Source: Thalassovita gelatinovora | GTDB taxonomy: Bacteria > Pseudomonadota > Alphaproteobacteria > Rhodobacterales > Rhodobacteraceae | Assembly (NCBI RefSeq): GCF_001458355.1 | Contig: NZ_CYSA01000026.1 | Location: forward strand, 1 to 64,000 | DNA: 64,000 nucleotides | Direction of reading: 5' to 3' | Shown: piece after piece, positions 28,288-36,799 of the stretch | Layout of the letters: each line of letters begins with the position of its first letter | How positions within the stretch are numbered: the first letter of the stretch is position 1 | The notes under the pieces: generated by a model | What the model was told of the DNA's origin: nothing | The model's database searches: none | The model's input: the letters and a program-made list of their open reading frames with translations, nothing else | Translations under genes and position numbers: made by a program

Positions 28288-29717
28288 TGGACGGCTTCCG
28301 ACGCATTCCGCTTTCTTTGCGCGTGCCGTTGCTGACGGCAGGTTTGATGGTCCTTTTGGGTGTTGTCGCCTCGCAACAGGTGCTGTCGACGCTGGGCAAA
28401 GTGCAGGATGCCCGCATCCGGGAACTGGCGCAGTTGCAGATCGAAGCTCTTTCTGTGGCGCTTGGTCCGCATGTGTTGCGCGACGATATTTGGGAAATAT
28501 ACGATACGCTGGAACGCGCCGCTGGCGAAACCAAAGGTCGCCGCATGATCTTTACCGTCGTGGCAGACGAGAATGGGCGTGTTATGGCCGCGACCGACCC
28601 TGTTCGCGCACCACTCGATAGCCCGATCAGCGCATTGACCGAAGGCGCACAGACAGCACAGACTCTTTCGGTGACAGGCGACGCAGTGCAGGTCCGTTTG
28701 CTTGCGCCATTGCGGTATCAAGGGCGAACAGTTGGGCAAATCATGACCGAACTGGACGTGGCAGACCTTATTTCCGAACGCTTGCGTGCCGGACAATTGC
28801 TTTTGTTGGGAAATGCTGTGGCAACCGGGGTGCTTTCGATTTTGGGGTATCTGGCAATGCGCAGGATGTTGATGCCGATTGCCAGACTGGTCCGGCGCAT
28901 GCGCGAAACTGCCGATGCCCCCGAACCTATTCCGGAAAGCGATCTGCCACGCGGAGACACCGAAATGACGCGCTTGGTGAAGACCTATAACGCCATGACG
29001 GATGCCGTGGAAGCCAAGGCCGAAACCGAACGCCGTCTGGCGGAGCGTGAACGATTCGTGAGCCTTGGTCGCCTGTCTTCGTCTCTGGCGCATGAGATCA
29101 ACAATCCGCTGGGCGGGTTGTTGAATGCAGCGGATACGATACGCCAATATTCTGACCGTCCTGACGTGGTCAGACAATCGGCTGACATCCTAACGCGCGG
29201 CTTGAACCATTTGCGCGATGTGGCTCAGGCAACGTTGGACCAAAACCGACTGGACCGCTCAAGCGCGCCTTTGACCTTCGAAGACTTCGAAGATCTGCGT
29301 TTGTTGATCGGGCCGGAAGTTTCCCGGCAAGAACAGAAACTGCGGTGGCAAATCGGCGCGTCAGGGGAAGCGTTGTCGACTTTTGCATCTGCCCCAATAC
29401 GCCAGATATTGCTCAATCTTCTCTTGAACGCTTCGGCTGCGGCCGGAGCGAAAGGTGAGGTATCCTTGTTGGTATCGGAAAAGCCCGGTGTTTTGTGTCT
29501 GATTGTTGAGGACAGTGGTGATGGGCTGTCTGATGCGGCGCGCACACGGTTGCTTTCTGACGCACCTGTGCCACCGGGTGGCGGGGTTGGTCTTCGTTTG
29601 GTTCATGATCTGGTTAAAGAACTGAATGGGTGTATCCGCTCTGAGCGAGCCGATCACATAACAATTGTTGATGTCACTGTCCCCTTGCAACAGTCTGGGA
29701 TGCCGCCGCCATGTTGA
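28287..29717 (+). CDS. aioS: Arsenite-responsive sensor histidine kinase AioS
   Basis: 476-residue membrane kinase. One helix near 12-30, a periplasmic sensor to about 168, a second helix near 170-190, a HAMP-like linker, and the H-box SLAHEINNPLGG with H269. The ATP-binding domain shows LLNLLLNASAAA (N), EDSGDGLS (G1) and GGGVGLRLVHDL (G2). In the aio system it senses AioX-bound arsenite and phosphorylates AioR. It overlaps aioX by one base and aioR by seven, so stoichiometric translation is likely. Confidence 0.9.
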   Translation: MDGFRRIPLSLRVPLLTAGLMVLLGVVASQQVLSTLGKVQDARIRELAQLQIEALSVALGPHVLRDDIWEIYDTLERAAGETKGRRMIFTVVADENGRVMAATDPVRAPLDSPISALTEGAQTAQTLSVTGDAVQVRLLAPLRYQGRTVGQIMTELDVADLISERLRAGQLLLLGNAVATGVLSILGYLAMRRMLMPIARLVRRMRETADAPEPIPESDLPRGDTEMTRLVKTYNAMTDAVEAKAETERRLAERERFVSLGRLSSSLAHEINNPLGGLLNAADTIRQYSDRPDVVRQSADILTRGLNHLRDVAQATLDQNRLDRSSAPLTFEDFEDLRLLIGPEVSRQEQKLRWQIGASGEALSTFASAPIRQILLNLLLNASAAAGAKGEVSLLVSEKPGVLCLIVEDSGDGLSDAARTRLLSDAPVPPGGGVGLRLVHDLVKELNGCIRSERADHITIVDVTVPLQQSGMPPPC

Positions 29718-30952
29718 AAGGATACCGGATTGCCTTGGTTGAGGATGACGAGATCATGGGGATGTCTTTGGTTCAGAGGCTGGAGATTGAAGGCGCTGAA
29801 GTGATATGGCTCAAACAGGTCAACCGTGCGATCGGAGCACTTAGAACGCCGCGCGCACCCATCGATGCGGTGATCAGCGACATACGTTTGCCGGACGGAA
29901 CCGGCGAGGAATTGTTTAATACTTTGTGCCGCACCGCGACGCCGCCTCCGTTTTTGTTCATCACCGGACATGGTGGGATCGAACAGGCTGTTCGCCTGAT
30001 GCAGGCCGGGGCTGCGGATTACGTAACAAAGCCATTTGAAATGGCTGTGTTTCTAGAACGACTCGCGATGCTGCTTTCACCGCACACACATAAGGATTTG
30101 CCGCCGTTGCTTGGCGTGTCCCCGGCCGCGCGACGGGTTGACGAATTGGCGCTCAGGGCGGCAGGCGACGATCATCCGGTTCTGATCCGTGGCGGTCCGG
30201 GAACAGGCAAGGGGCTGGTCGCCCGTCGGATACATGAAATGTCCGACCGGCGGTCGGCGCCATTTGTAACGGTCAATATCGCGCGCGAACCGGATGTGGG
30301 GGCCAAGTTGTTCGGACCCACCGGCGCGATCCGGCGGGTCGGTGAAGGTGTGCTGTTTCTGCATGCTCTCAGCCGTCTGCCCGAGACCGAACAGTCGGCT
30401 CTGATAGACGCGCTCGAAAACAGCTTCACGGGACGGGTCATAGCCTCTTGCGGGCATGAAATGACCGAAATCGTTGCCCAAGGCGGGGCATGTGCCGATT
30501 TGTTCTACCGACTGGATATGATGGAAATTCCAGTTCCCCCGCTTGGCGAACGGACGGAAGATGCGGTTTGGCTGATGGGGCAGCTTTTTGACGATCTGAA
30601 TACCCGGCGTGGTACCCGTTTGCTGGGCATCAGCCGGCTTAGCGAAGAGGCGGTTCGTGCGCATGACTGGCCCGGAGGTGGCCGCGAGTTGCGATCGCGG
30701 CTTGTGCGCGGGATCGAAACAGCGAAGGGTGATGTGTTGCAACCGACTGATTTGTTCCCTGAACGGATTACACAAGGGGACCGGATAAAGACACTCGCCG
30801 AAGTCCGTCAAACAGCCGAGAAACAGCAGATTATCGAAGCGTTGGAACGCATGGATGGACAGATCGGCCAGGCCGCAAAAGCTTTGAAAGTATCGCGCAC
30901 TACCCTTTGGGAAAAAATGCAGAAACTGGGTATCGACATCGATTCAGATTGA
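29711..30952 (+). CDS. aioR: Arsenite response regulator AioR with degenerate AAA+ domain
   Basis: 413-residue NtrC-type regulator. The receiver domain (1-120) looks functional: acidic pocket E11-D13, phospho-acceptor D57, K107. The central domain keeps Walker A (GGPGTGKG, 161-168). However, LFG (200-202) is followed directly by PTGAIRRVGEG, so the GAFTGA loop that contacts sigma-54 is missing; the Walker B acids are H218-A219 instead of D-E; and the FRED arginine of the finger is changed (ACADLFYRL). A Fis-type helix-turn-helix (GQAAKALKVSRTTLWEKM) ends the protein. It probably regulates aioBA without acting as a sigma-54 ATPase. Confidence 0.88.
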   Translation: MLKGYRIALVEDDEIMGMSLVQRLEIEGAEVIWLKQVNRAIGALRTPRAPIDAVISDIRLPDGTGEELFNTLCRTATPPPFLFITGHGGIEQAVRLMQAGAADYVTKPFEMAVFLERLAMLLSPHTHKDLPPLLGVSPAARRVDELALRAAGDDHPVLIRGGPGTGKGLVARRIHEMSDRRSAPFVTVNIAREPDVGAKLFGPTGAIRRVGEGVLFLHALSRLPETEQSALIDALENSFTGRVIASCGHEMTEIVAQGGACADLFYRLDMMEIPVPPLGERTEDAVWLMGQLFDDLNTRRGTRLLGISRLSEEAVRAHDWPGGGRELRSRLVRGIETAKGDVLQPTDLFPERITQGDRIKTLAEVRQTAEKQQIIEALERMDGQIGQAAKALKVSRTTLWEKMQKLGIDIDSD

Positions 30953-30976
30953 GAAAGCCGACAGCTTCGTTTCCAC

Positions 30977-31025
30977 GTTCGGATTTCCGAACATTTGAAA
31001 AAAATAGATTATTTACAACTACATA
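30977..31025 (+). promoter_or_regulatory. Candidate AioR site and promoter of aioBA
   Basis: A 7-bp perfect inverted repeat, GTTCGGATTTCCGAAC, lies at 30977-30992. A sigma-70-like -35 (TTGAAA, 30995-31000) abuts it, and a TACATA (31020-31025) follows at 19-bp spacing in an AT-rich stretch. No convincing GG-N10-GC element was found. The arrangement would suit an activator working next to a housekeeping promoter; all of this is inference from sequence. Confidence 0.5.
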
Positions 31026-31111
31026 AATTGCGCTGTCCGGGAGCCGCAAACCGGCTTTCAAATTGGGATGCGTGGTATCCTGTTCGAATAATTGAATGGG
31101 AGGAACCAGCC

Positions 31112-31630
31112 ATGAGATGCAAAAAAATGGTCAACGTGGGGCGGCGTCAGTTCTTGCGTGGCAGTGCGGTTGCCGGCGTCGGAGCCGCAGCCACAATGAT
31201 GACCGGGGTACAGGCGCACGCGGCGACGCCTGGTGCGCAAGTGGATTACCCGTCCACGAAGTTGGGCAACATCTCGGATCTGACAGTCAACGAACCGGTC
31301 GATATTGAATTTCCGGATGCCGATAGTCCCGGCGTCTTGTTGAAAATGGGAGAAGCTGTCGAAGGTGGCGCCGGCCCGGATAGCGACATCGTCGCCTTTT
31401 CGGTGCTGTGTCCGCACAAGGGCTGGTACATGTCCTACAACAGCGAAGATCGTACGCTGAACTGCCCCGGCCATTATTCGCGTTTTGACGCCGAAGCTGG
31501 CGGTCAGCAGGTTTGGGGCCATGCAACACAGAACCTGCCGCAATTCACCCTGCGCATCGACGACAAGGGCGACATCTATGCCGAGGGCGCAAGCGACCTG
31601 ATTTTCGGCCGCCCGTCGAACGTATTGTAA
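31112..31630 (+). CDS. aioB: Arsenite oxidase small (Rieske) subunit
   Basis: 172-residue Rieske subunit. A twin-arginine signal (GRRQFLRGSAV at 10-20, then a hydrophobic stretch to AHA near 37) sends the folded enzyme to the periplasm. The [2Fe-2S] ligands are C100 and H102 (CPHKGW) and C118 and H121 (CPGHYS). It passes electrons from AioA to a c-type cytochrome or azurin-like acceptor. The ATG at 31112 has gggagga 8 bases upstream; a start at 30995 is in frame but unsupported. aioA follows 15 bases later. Confidence 0.95.
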   Translation: MRCKKMVNVGRRQFLRGSAVAGVGAAATMMTGVQAHAATPGAQVDYPSTKLGNISDLTVNEPVDIEFPDADSPGVLLKMGEAVEGGAGPDSDIVAFSVLCPHKGWYMSYNSEDRTLNCPGHYSRFDAEAGGQQVWGHATQNLPQFTLRIDDKGDIYAEGASDLIFGRPSNVL

Positions 31631-31645
31631 GAGGAGGAACAAGAC

Positions 31646-34102
31646 ATGGCTTACAAGAGACAAATTGATCGCCTGCCGATCCCTCCGGCGGATGCCAAGG
31701 TACACAACGTGACCTGTCACTATTGCATCGTGGGATGTGGATACAAAGCCTACACTTGGCCGCGTAACAAGCAGGGAACGACAACCGAAAACGCCTTTGG
31801 GATCGATCTTGGCGAACAGCAGCCGGCTGACGGGACATGGATTGCTCCGTCAATGTACAACATGGTGCAACAGGATGGTCAGGATGTGCATTTGGCCGTT
31901 GTGCCCGATCATGACTGCGTGGTGAATTCCGGCTTGGCGTCGATCCGCGGTGCGCGCATGGCGGAAAACCGTCCCAGCCGCGTGACCGGTACCCAGCAAC
32001 AACGCCTGTCCGACCCGCTGGTCTGGCGTAACGGGGTCTGGCAGCCGACCACGTGGAACGACGCGCTGGATCTGGTGGCGCGGGTCACGGCCCGGATCGT
32101 GACCGAAGGGTCGGAAGACGACCTTGTGGTGTCGATGTTCGACCATGGAGGGTCCGCAGGTGGGTATGAAAACACCTGGGGGACTGGCAAGCTCTATTTC
32201 GACAGCATGAAGATCAAGAACTGTCGGATCCACAATCGACCCGCCTATAACTCCGAAGTTCATTCCAGTCGTGACATGGGTGTGGACGAACTGAATTATT
32301 CCTACAGCGACTACGAAATCACCGACACTATCGTGATGGTCGGGGCCAACCCGCTGGAAACCCAGACCAACGCCTTTCTCAACCACATGGTGCCGGGGAT
32401 GCTCAACGGGGCCCGGTTTATCATGGTCGATCCGCGTCGCTCCGTCACGGTGAACGCTTGTGAAGAAGTTGCCGGTACTGAAAACGTGCTGCATCTGGCG
32501 ATCAAGCCGGGCACCGATATGGCCCTGTTCAACACTCTCCTGACCTATATTGTGGATCAAGGTTGGACGGATGACGCGTTCATCGCCAATAGCACCTTCC
32601 AAGGCGGCGAAGCCGTTGGCGAAGGATCGGGCCAACCTGCCGGGTTGGGTAGTCTCGACTTTGCGATGCAGGACATTCGCACCGCACTTTCGGAAGGTGC
32701 GGAAATCTGTGGCGTGGCAGAGGCGGATATCGTCAAAGCCGCGGAATGGATCGCCAAACCCAAAGACGACGGGTCGCGCCGCAAATGTGTGACCGGTTAT
32801 GAAAAGGGAATCATCTGGGGCAACGACAACTATCGCACCATCGGTGCGGTCGTGAACCTGTCGCTGGCAACGGGCAACATTGGCCGCGAAGGCACCGGGT
32901 GTTGCCGGATGGGGGGGCATCAGGAGGGGTATTATCGCCCGTCTGATGCCCATGTTGGCCGTCCGGCCACTTATGTTGACCAGTTGCTGATCCGCGGCGG
33001 CGGCAAGATCCATCACGTCTGGGCCTGTGATCACTACAAAACGACGTTGAATGCGGCGCAGTTCAAGCGCGTACACAAGCGCCGTTCGGATATGGTGAAG
33101 GATGCCATGGATGCGGCGGCCGGCGGTTCACGCGAACAGTTGGTGGATGCAATCGTTTCGGCAGTCAATGCTGGCGGCCTGTTCGTTGTCGATGTGGATA
33201 TCATCCACAGCCAGATCGGCCAGAACGCGCATGTGGTCCTGCCCGCCTGCGAAGCCAATGAGATGAATCTCACCTCGATGAATGGCGAACGGCGGTTGCG
33301 TCTATCCGAACGGTATATGGATCCGTTCGGCAACTCGAAACCCGATTGCCTGATCGCGGCCGGTGTTGCCCAGCATATGGAATCCGTTCTGCGCGAAATG
33401 GGCAACGACGCATATGCCGACCAGTTCAAAGGCTATGACTGGTCATCCGAAGAAGACGCCTTCATGGATGGCTACAATCAAGGCAACCCGGAGGTGACCT
33501 ATGACCGCTTGCGCGCGATGGGCAACAACGGAGTGCAAGAACCGGTTACCGGTTTCGAAAACGGCGCACTGATCGGCACACCGCGTTTGTATACGGATGG
33601 GGTCTTTACCCGTCACGGGCGCGAGGATGGAAAGGCGTTGTTCCTCGCCGCCGGTTGGCGGGGCTGGCAAGCGCCCGGCAAGGCGCAGGAAGAAGCGAAC
33701 CACGAATTCTGGATCAACAACGTTCGTGCCAATATTTTCTGGCAGAACCAATTCTTGGATCAGGACAACGATTTCGTTCAGGATCGCTTCCCCTATCCGT
33801 TTATCGAAATGAACGGGGATGACATGGCGCGTCTGGGTATCTCGACCGGCGATCTCATTGAAATCTCGAACGGGAACGGCGCGACACAGGGGATGGCCTA
33901 TCCCACCGATACCGCCAAGCCGGGGCAGGTCGCGATGGTGTTCGGCTCTCCTGCCGGTTCACAAGGCAACGTGGTGAACCCCGGTGTCAACGAATTGGTC
34001 TTGCCAGACTACAAACACACTTGGGGCAACATCCGCAAACTCGCGGATGCACCGCCGCAAGCCAAGGCAATTTCCTTCAAGTCGAAGGAATACACAGCCT
34101 GA
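31646..34102 (+). CDS. aioA: Arsenite oxidase large molybdopterin subunit
   Basis: 818-residue catalytic subunit of the DMSO-reductase superfamily, oxidising As(III) to As(V) in the periplasm with a bis-pterin molybdenum centre. The cluster motif CHYCIVGCG has C24, C27 and C31, with a serine about 65-70 residues on in place of the fourth cysteine, as in known [3Fe-4S] AioA proteins. No cysteine or serine ligates Mo at the usual site in this family. The length is normal (about 820-830). It has no signal of its own and would be co-exported with AioB. A strong terminator follows. Confidence 0.96.
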   Translation: MAYKRQIDRLPIPPADAKVHNVTCHYCIVGCGYKAYTWPRNKQGTTTENAFGIDLGEQQPADGTWIAPSMYNMVQQDGQDVHLAVVPDHDCVVNSGLASIRGARMAENRPSRVTGTQQQRLSDPLVWRNGVWQPTTWNDALDLVARVTARIVTEGSEDDLVVSMFDHGGSAGGYENTWGTGKLYFDSMKIKNCRIHNRPAYNSEVHSSRDMGVDELNYSYSDYEITDTIVMVGANPLETQTNAFLNHMVPGMLNGARFIMVDPRRSVTVNACEEVAGTENVLHLAIKPGTDMALFNTLLTYIVDQGWTDDAFIANSTFQGGEAVGEGSGQPAGLGSLDFAMQDIRTALSEGAEICGVAEADIVKAAEWIAKPKDDGSRRKCVTGYEKGIIWGNDNYRTIGAVVNLSLATGNIGREGTGCCRMGGHQEGYYRPSDAHVGRPATYVDQLLIRGGGKIHHVWACDHYKTTLNAAQFKRVHKRRSDMVKDAMDAAAGGSREQLVDAIVSAVNAGGLFVVDVDIIHSQIGQNAHVVLPACEANEMNLTSMNGERRLRLSERYMDPFGNSKPDCLIAAGVAQHMESVLREMGNDAYADQFKGYDWSSEEDAFMDGYNQGNPEVTYDRLRAMGNNGVQEPVTGFENGALIGTPRLYTDGVFTRHGREDGKALFLAAGWRGWQAPGKAQEEANHEFWINNVRANIFWQNQFLDQDNDFVQDRFPYPFIEMNGDDMARLGISTGDLIEISNGNGATQGMAYPTDTAKPGQVAMVFGSPAGSQGNVVNPGVNELVLPDYKHTWGNIRKLADAPPQAKAISFKSKEYTA

Positions 34103-34121
34103 TCATGGTGTATGCACAATT

Positions 34122-34151
34122 AAACGGGCGGCGTTCGTGCCGCCCGTTTTT
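34122..34151 (+). terminator. Rho-independent terminator of the aio operon
   Basis: 11-bp perfect stem (aaacgggcggc/gccgcccgttt) with a six-base loop and five T residues, 19 bases after the aioA stop. The A-run on the other side lets it also serve the convergent OsmC gene. Confidence 0.92.
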
Positions 34152-34164
34152 ATCGGGTATGCCA

Positions 34165-34569
34165 TCAGGATTTACGTTTGATCGTTCCCGAAAGCGTCAG
34201 TGCCGCGTCGAGCGTATTGGAAATGGTCCCATATTTGCGGATGTTCTTGTGCAAAAGCTCGATCCGTTCATCTGTTTCAGAAGTATCAACGACCAACTCG
34301 TAGTCAATCGCCAGCATTTTCGGCGGGCTGTCCTGCCTCTTGCCTTGCAGTGATACTTCAAGGCCGCGCAGATCAAATTTGATCATCGGGGTCACGCGCT
34401 CGGCCCCTTTGATCATGCAGGCCGCCAAAGAAGCCAGAAGCAACTCGGCAGGATTGAAGGCATCCGGTCGCCCGGCCATACCGGTATCAAGGATGATGCA
34501 TGCCCCATCGGCAGCCGCTTCGGACCCGGTGTCATCCAGCCGTTTAGCCTTGATCGAATATTCTAGCAT
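34165..34569 (-). CDS. OsmC-family protein lacking the second cysteine
   Basis: 134-residue OsmC/Ohr-fold protein. Family members reduce peroxides with two cysteines. The first is present (C51 in LLASLAACMIKG); at the usual second site the motif reads KYGTISNTL (112-120) with Gly/Thr in place of Cys, so normal peroxidase chemistry is doubtful. The ATG at 34569 overlaps the stop of the metallo-beta-lactamase-fold gene; a GTG at 34578 is an alternative. It is the last gene of arsR-arsP-Trx-MBL-OsmC. Confidence 0.83.
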   Translation of the reverse strand: MLEYSIKAKRLDDTGSEAAADGACIILDTGMAGRPDAFNPAELLLASLAACMIKGAERVTPMIKFDLRGLEVSLQGKRQDSPPKMLAIDYELVVDTSETDERIELLHKNIRKYGTISNTLDAALTLSGTIKRKS

Positions 34570-35489
34570 TATTCCCACTCCATCTGTTCATAGGTGGTTT
34601 GGGCATTACGACCCGCAAGGCTGTCGAATTGATCCAAATAAGAAAACGCGGACTGGTCGATTTTCGGGGCATCGATGATGTCGCCGCCATCTTCGATCAG
34701 AGCCCCGATCCGGGTACGTAAATTGACAAGGTAGTCATAGGTATCAGCCGTGGCTTTTTCTAATGTCGTGGCATGTCCATGACCTGGAACCACATGGGTG
34801 GGCTTCAAGGCTGCCATCGCCTCGAATGTGGCAATCCAGCTTTTCGCATTCGACTGCCCGCCATTGCCCAGAATGCGTTCGACATAAACGATATCGCCGG
34901 TGAAAACCGTGTCTTTCGCGGCCAGCCAGACAAAGCTGTCGCCCGGCGTGTGGGCCTGTCCCGCATGTGTGATTTCAAATGTGACCCCACCGAGTTCCAG
35001 CATGTAGCTGTCTTCAAACGTCACATTGGCATAGGCGGGGTTGGTGCCGGATAACTGATCTCCCAAGAACTGGGTAAGTGCGCTGAGCTGTTGCGAGCCG
35101 CGCGCCTTGTGGTCTTCGACAGCCGCTTGCGACGCTATGACCGTGGCCCCCTGCGCCTGCCAGTAGCCATTGCCGAGCCAGCGATGGTCTTGCCCCCCGG
35201 TGTCGATCACATAGCGCACCGGTTGGTCAGTGATTTCGCGGATCTGTGCATGGATCGCTTCGGCCCCTTTCCAGCTTCCGCCGGGGTCCATCAGGACGAC
35301 ACCCTCATCGGTGACGACAACGCCAAATGTTGCATTGTTGGCAAGGTTCGCCGCCGACCGTTGTTCCATCGGGCCGACCAAGGCAAAGACTCCATCGGTG
35401 ACATTTTGAACTTCAAGCATGTCAGCCTGTGCTACCGAGGACGCGAAAGCCAGGGCAAACGCCGCCCCGAAAAGCCTGTAAATCTTCAT
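34569..35489 (-). CDS. Exported metallo-beta-lactamase-fold protein missing two metal ligands
   Basis: 306-residue protein with a Sec signal peptide (cleavage near residue 22, AQA). The fold is recognisable, but the HxHxDH motif reads TGGQDH (97-102): both leading histidines are replaced (G98, Q100) while D101 and H102 remain. Later ligand positions appear kept: a histidine in ITHAGQAHTPGD, an aspartate in FTGDIVYVER and a histidine in PGHGHAT. It may bind one metal only or have a new role. An in-frame start at 35501 adds four residues. It overlaps the thioredoxin-like gene by four bases and OsmC by one. Confidence 0.82.
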   Translation of the reverse strand: MKIYRLFGAAFALAFASSVAQADMLEVQNVTDGVFALVGPMEQRSAANLANNATFGVVVTDEGVVLMDPGGSWKGAEAIHAQIREITDQPVRYVIDTGGQDHRWLGNGYWQAQGATVIASQAAVEDHKARGSQQLSALTQFLGDQLSGTNPAYANVTFEDSYMLELGGVTFEITHAGQAHTPGDSFVWLAAKDTVFTGDIVYVERILGNGGQSNAKSWIATFEAMAALKPTHVVPGHGHATTLEKATADTYDYLVNLRTRIGALIEDGGDIIDAPKIDQSAFSYLDQFDSLAGRNAQTTYEQMEWE

Positions 35490-35722
35490 GTTGTCAGCCA
35501 TCCTTCCAATTTGGCCGCATCTGGCAGACCGCCCGCATGGACCAGCTTTCCATCAACACTTATGCCGGGTGTCGACATCACTCCGGCCATCGCAATCGCG
35601 CGCGGGTTCGAAACTTTTTCGACCTCGACCTCAATCCCCAGTTTCACAGCCGCATCGCGGACCATTGTTTCGGTGGTTTCACAGCGTTTGCAGCCGGGGC
35701 CGTAGACTTTGATGTTTTTCAT
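35486..35722 (-). CDS. Small thioredoxin-fold protein (redox-active disulfide type)
   Basis: 78-residue thioredoxin-like protein with the active-site motif GPGCKRC (C11, C14) and the cis-proline segment MSTPGISVDG around residue 50. Size and motif match the redox-active disulfide protein 2 family often found beside ArsP-type permeases. It has no signal peptide and so acts in the cytoplasm. It may relay electrons to, or shuttle thiol-reactive arsenicals toward, the permease; this is inference. It lies 12 bases after arsP. Confidence 0.87.
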   Translation of the reverse strand: MKNIKVYGPGCKRCETTETMVRDAAVKLGIEVEVEKVSNPRAIAMAGVMSTPGISVDGKLVHAGGLPDAAKLEGWLTT

Positions 35723-35734
35723 TTTTTTCTCTCC

Positions 35735-36799
35735 TCAGAAGATCATATTGAACAGGAAGCCAACGGACAGAATGCCGCTGGCGACAACGCCGACGAATAC
35801 CGCGATCAGGCGCATCGTCAGCACCTGACGCAGGATAATCATTTCAGGCAAAGACAGGGCGATCACGCTCATCATAAAGGCAAGCACGGTTCCAAGCGCG
35901 GCCCCTTTGCCCAGCAGGGCTTCGACGATTGGAATGACACCAGCGGCATTGGTGTACATTGGGATGCCCATCACAACTGCAGCCGGTACCGACCACCATG
36001 CATCGGCCCCCATGATTTGCACCATCAGATCTTCGGGGACATAGCCGTGGATCAGCGCCCCCATGCCGATGCCGAGGATGATCCAAATCCAGACCTTCGA
36101 AAAAATTTCCCGTACCGCTTCGATACCCAACCGATAGCGGGCGGAGAAGGTCAGGGATTCATCTTCGGGAACGGCAACATCCGTCGCCCCGGAATGGATG
36201 TCTTGCACCCAATCTTGCAGCCAGCCTTCAAGATGCAGTTTACCAATCACAAACCCCGCAACGATCGCAATTGCCAGACCAAAGAACAGATAGGTCATTG
36301 CGACCTGCCAGCCGACCAGACCCACCAGAAGAACCAGTGCGACTTCGTTCACCATCGGTGCGGCAATCAGAAAGGAAAAGGTGACACCCAAAGGCACCCC
36401 GGCGGAAACAAAGCCTATGAACAACGGTACCGCAGAACAGGAACAAAAGGGTGTCAGGATACCAAGACCGGCAGACATCGCATTCCCGATGCCTTCGCGT
36501 TTTCCAGACAACAGCGCGCGTGTTTTCTCTGGGCTGAAAAAGCTGCGTACGACGCCCATGGCAAAGACAATGAGGGTCAACAGCATCATGACTTTGGGGA
36601 CATCATAGAAGAAAAACGCCAAAGCTTCGCCGGTGTGGCTGTGACGATCCACCGGTAGAAGCGATACAATCCATTCGGAAACCGGGATCAATTGGCTGTA
36701 CATCGCATACCAGACAAGGACAAAGGCAATGACCCCAAGATGCCAGGCCCAGCCGGGCAGGGGACGAGGTGCCCCCGAAATATGCGTTTGGGTGCTCAT
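35735..36799 (-). CDS. arsP: ArsP-type permease (organoarsenical efflux)
   Basis: 354-residue permease of the DUF318 family with about eight to ten hydrophobic segments. The hallmark TPFCSCSAVPLFIGF is near residue 116, carrying the CSC cysteines linked to trivalent organoarsenical binding in ArsP. A second internal repeat (MGIPMYTNAAGVIPI) is also typical. Relatives also include Cu/Zn exporters, so the substrate is inferred from the ars setting. The ATG overlaps the arsR stop by four bases. Confidence 0.88.
   Translation of the reverse strand: MSTQTHISGAPRPLPGWAWHLGVIAFVLVWYAMYSQLIPVSEWIVSLLPVDRHSHTGEALAFFFYDVPKVMMLLTLIVFAMGVVRSFFSPEKTRALLSGKREGIGNAMSAGLGILTPFCSCSAVPLFIGFVSAGVPLGVTFSFLIAAPMVNEVALVLLVGLVGWQVAMTYLFFGLAIAIVAGFVIGKLHLEGWLQDWVQDIHSGATDVAVPEDESLTFSARYRLGIEAVREIFSKVWIWIILGIGMGALIHGYVPEDLMVQIMGADAWWSVPAAVVMGIPMYTNAAGVIPIVEALLGKGAALGTVLAFMMSVIALSLPEMIILRQVLTMRLIAVFVGVVASGILSVGFLFNMIF

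Noticed and set aside
31073-31087. Possible sigma-54 promoter TGGTATCCTGTTCGA before aioB
   Set aside because: GG is present but the second element reads GA rather than GC, and transcription would start on the ribosome site.
31850-33076. 408-residue open frame opposite aioA
   Set aside because: Fully antisense to a well-identified gene in GC-rich DNA; composition is that of a shadow frame.
35429-36658. 409-residue plus-strand frame opposite arsP
   Set aside because: Shadow of arsP and the MBL gene, His/Gln-rich nonsense.
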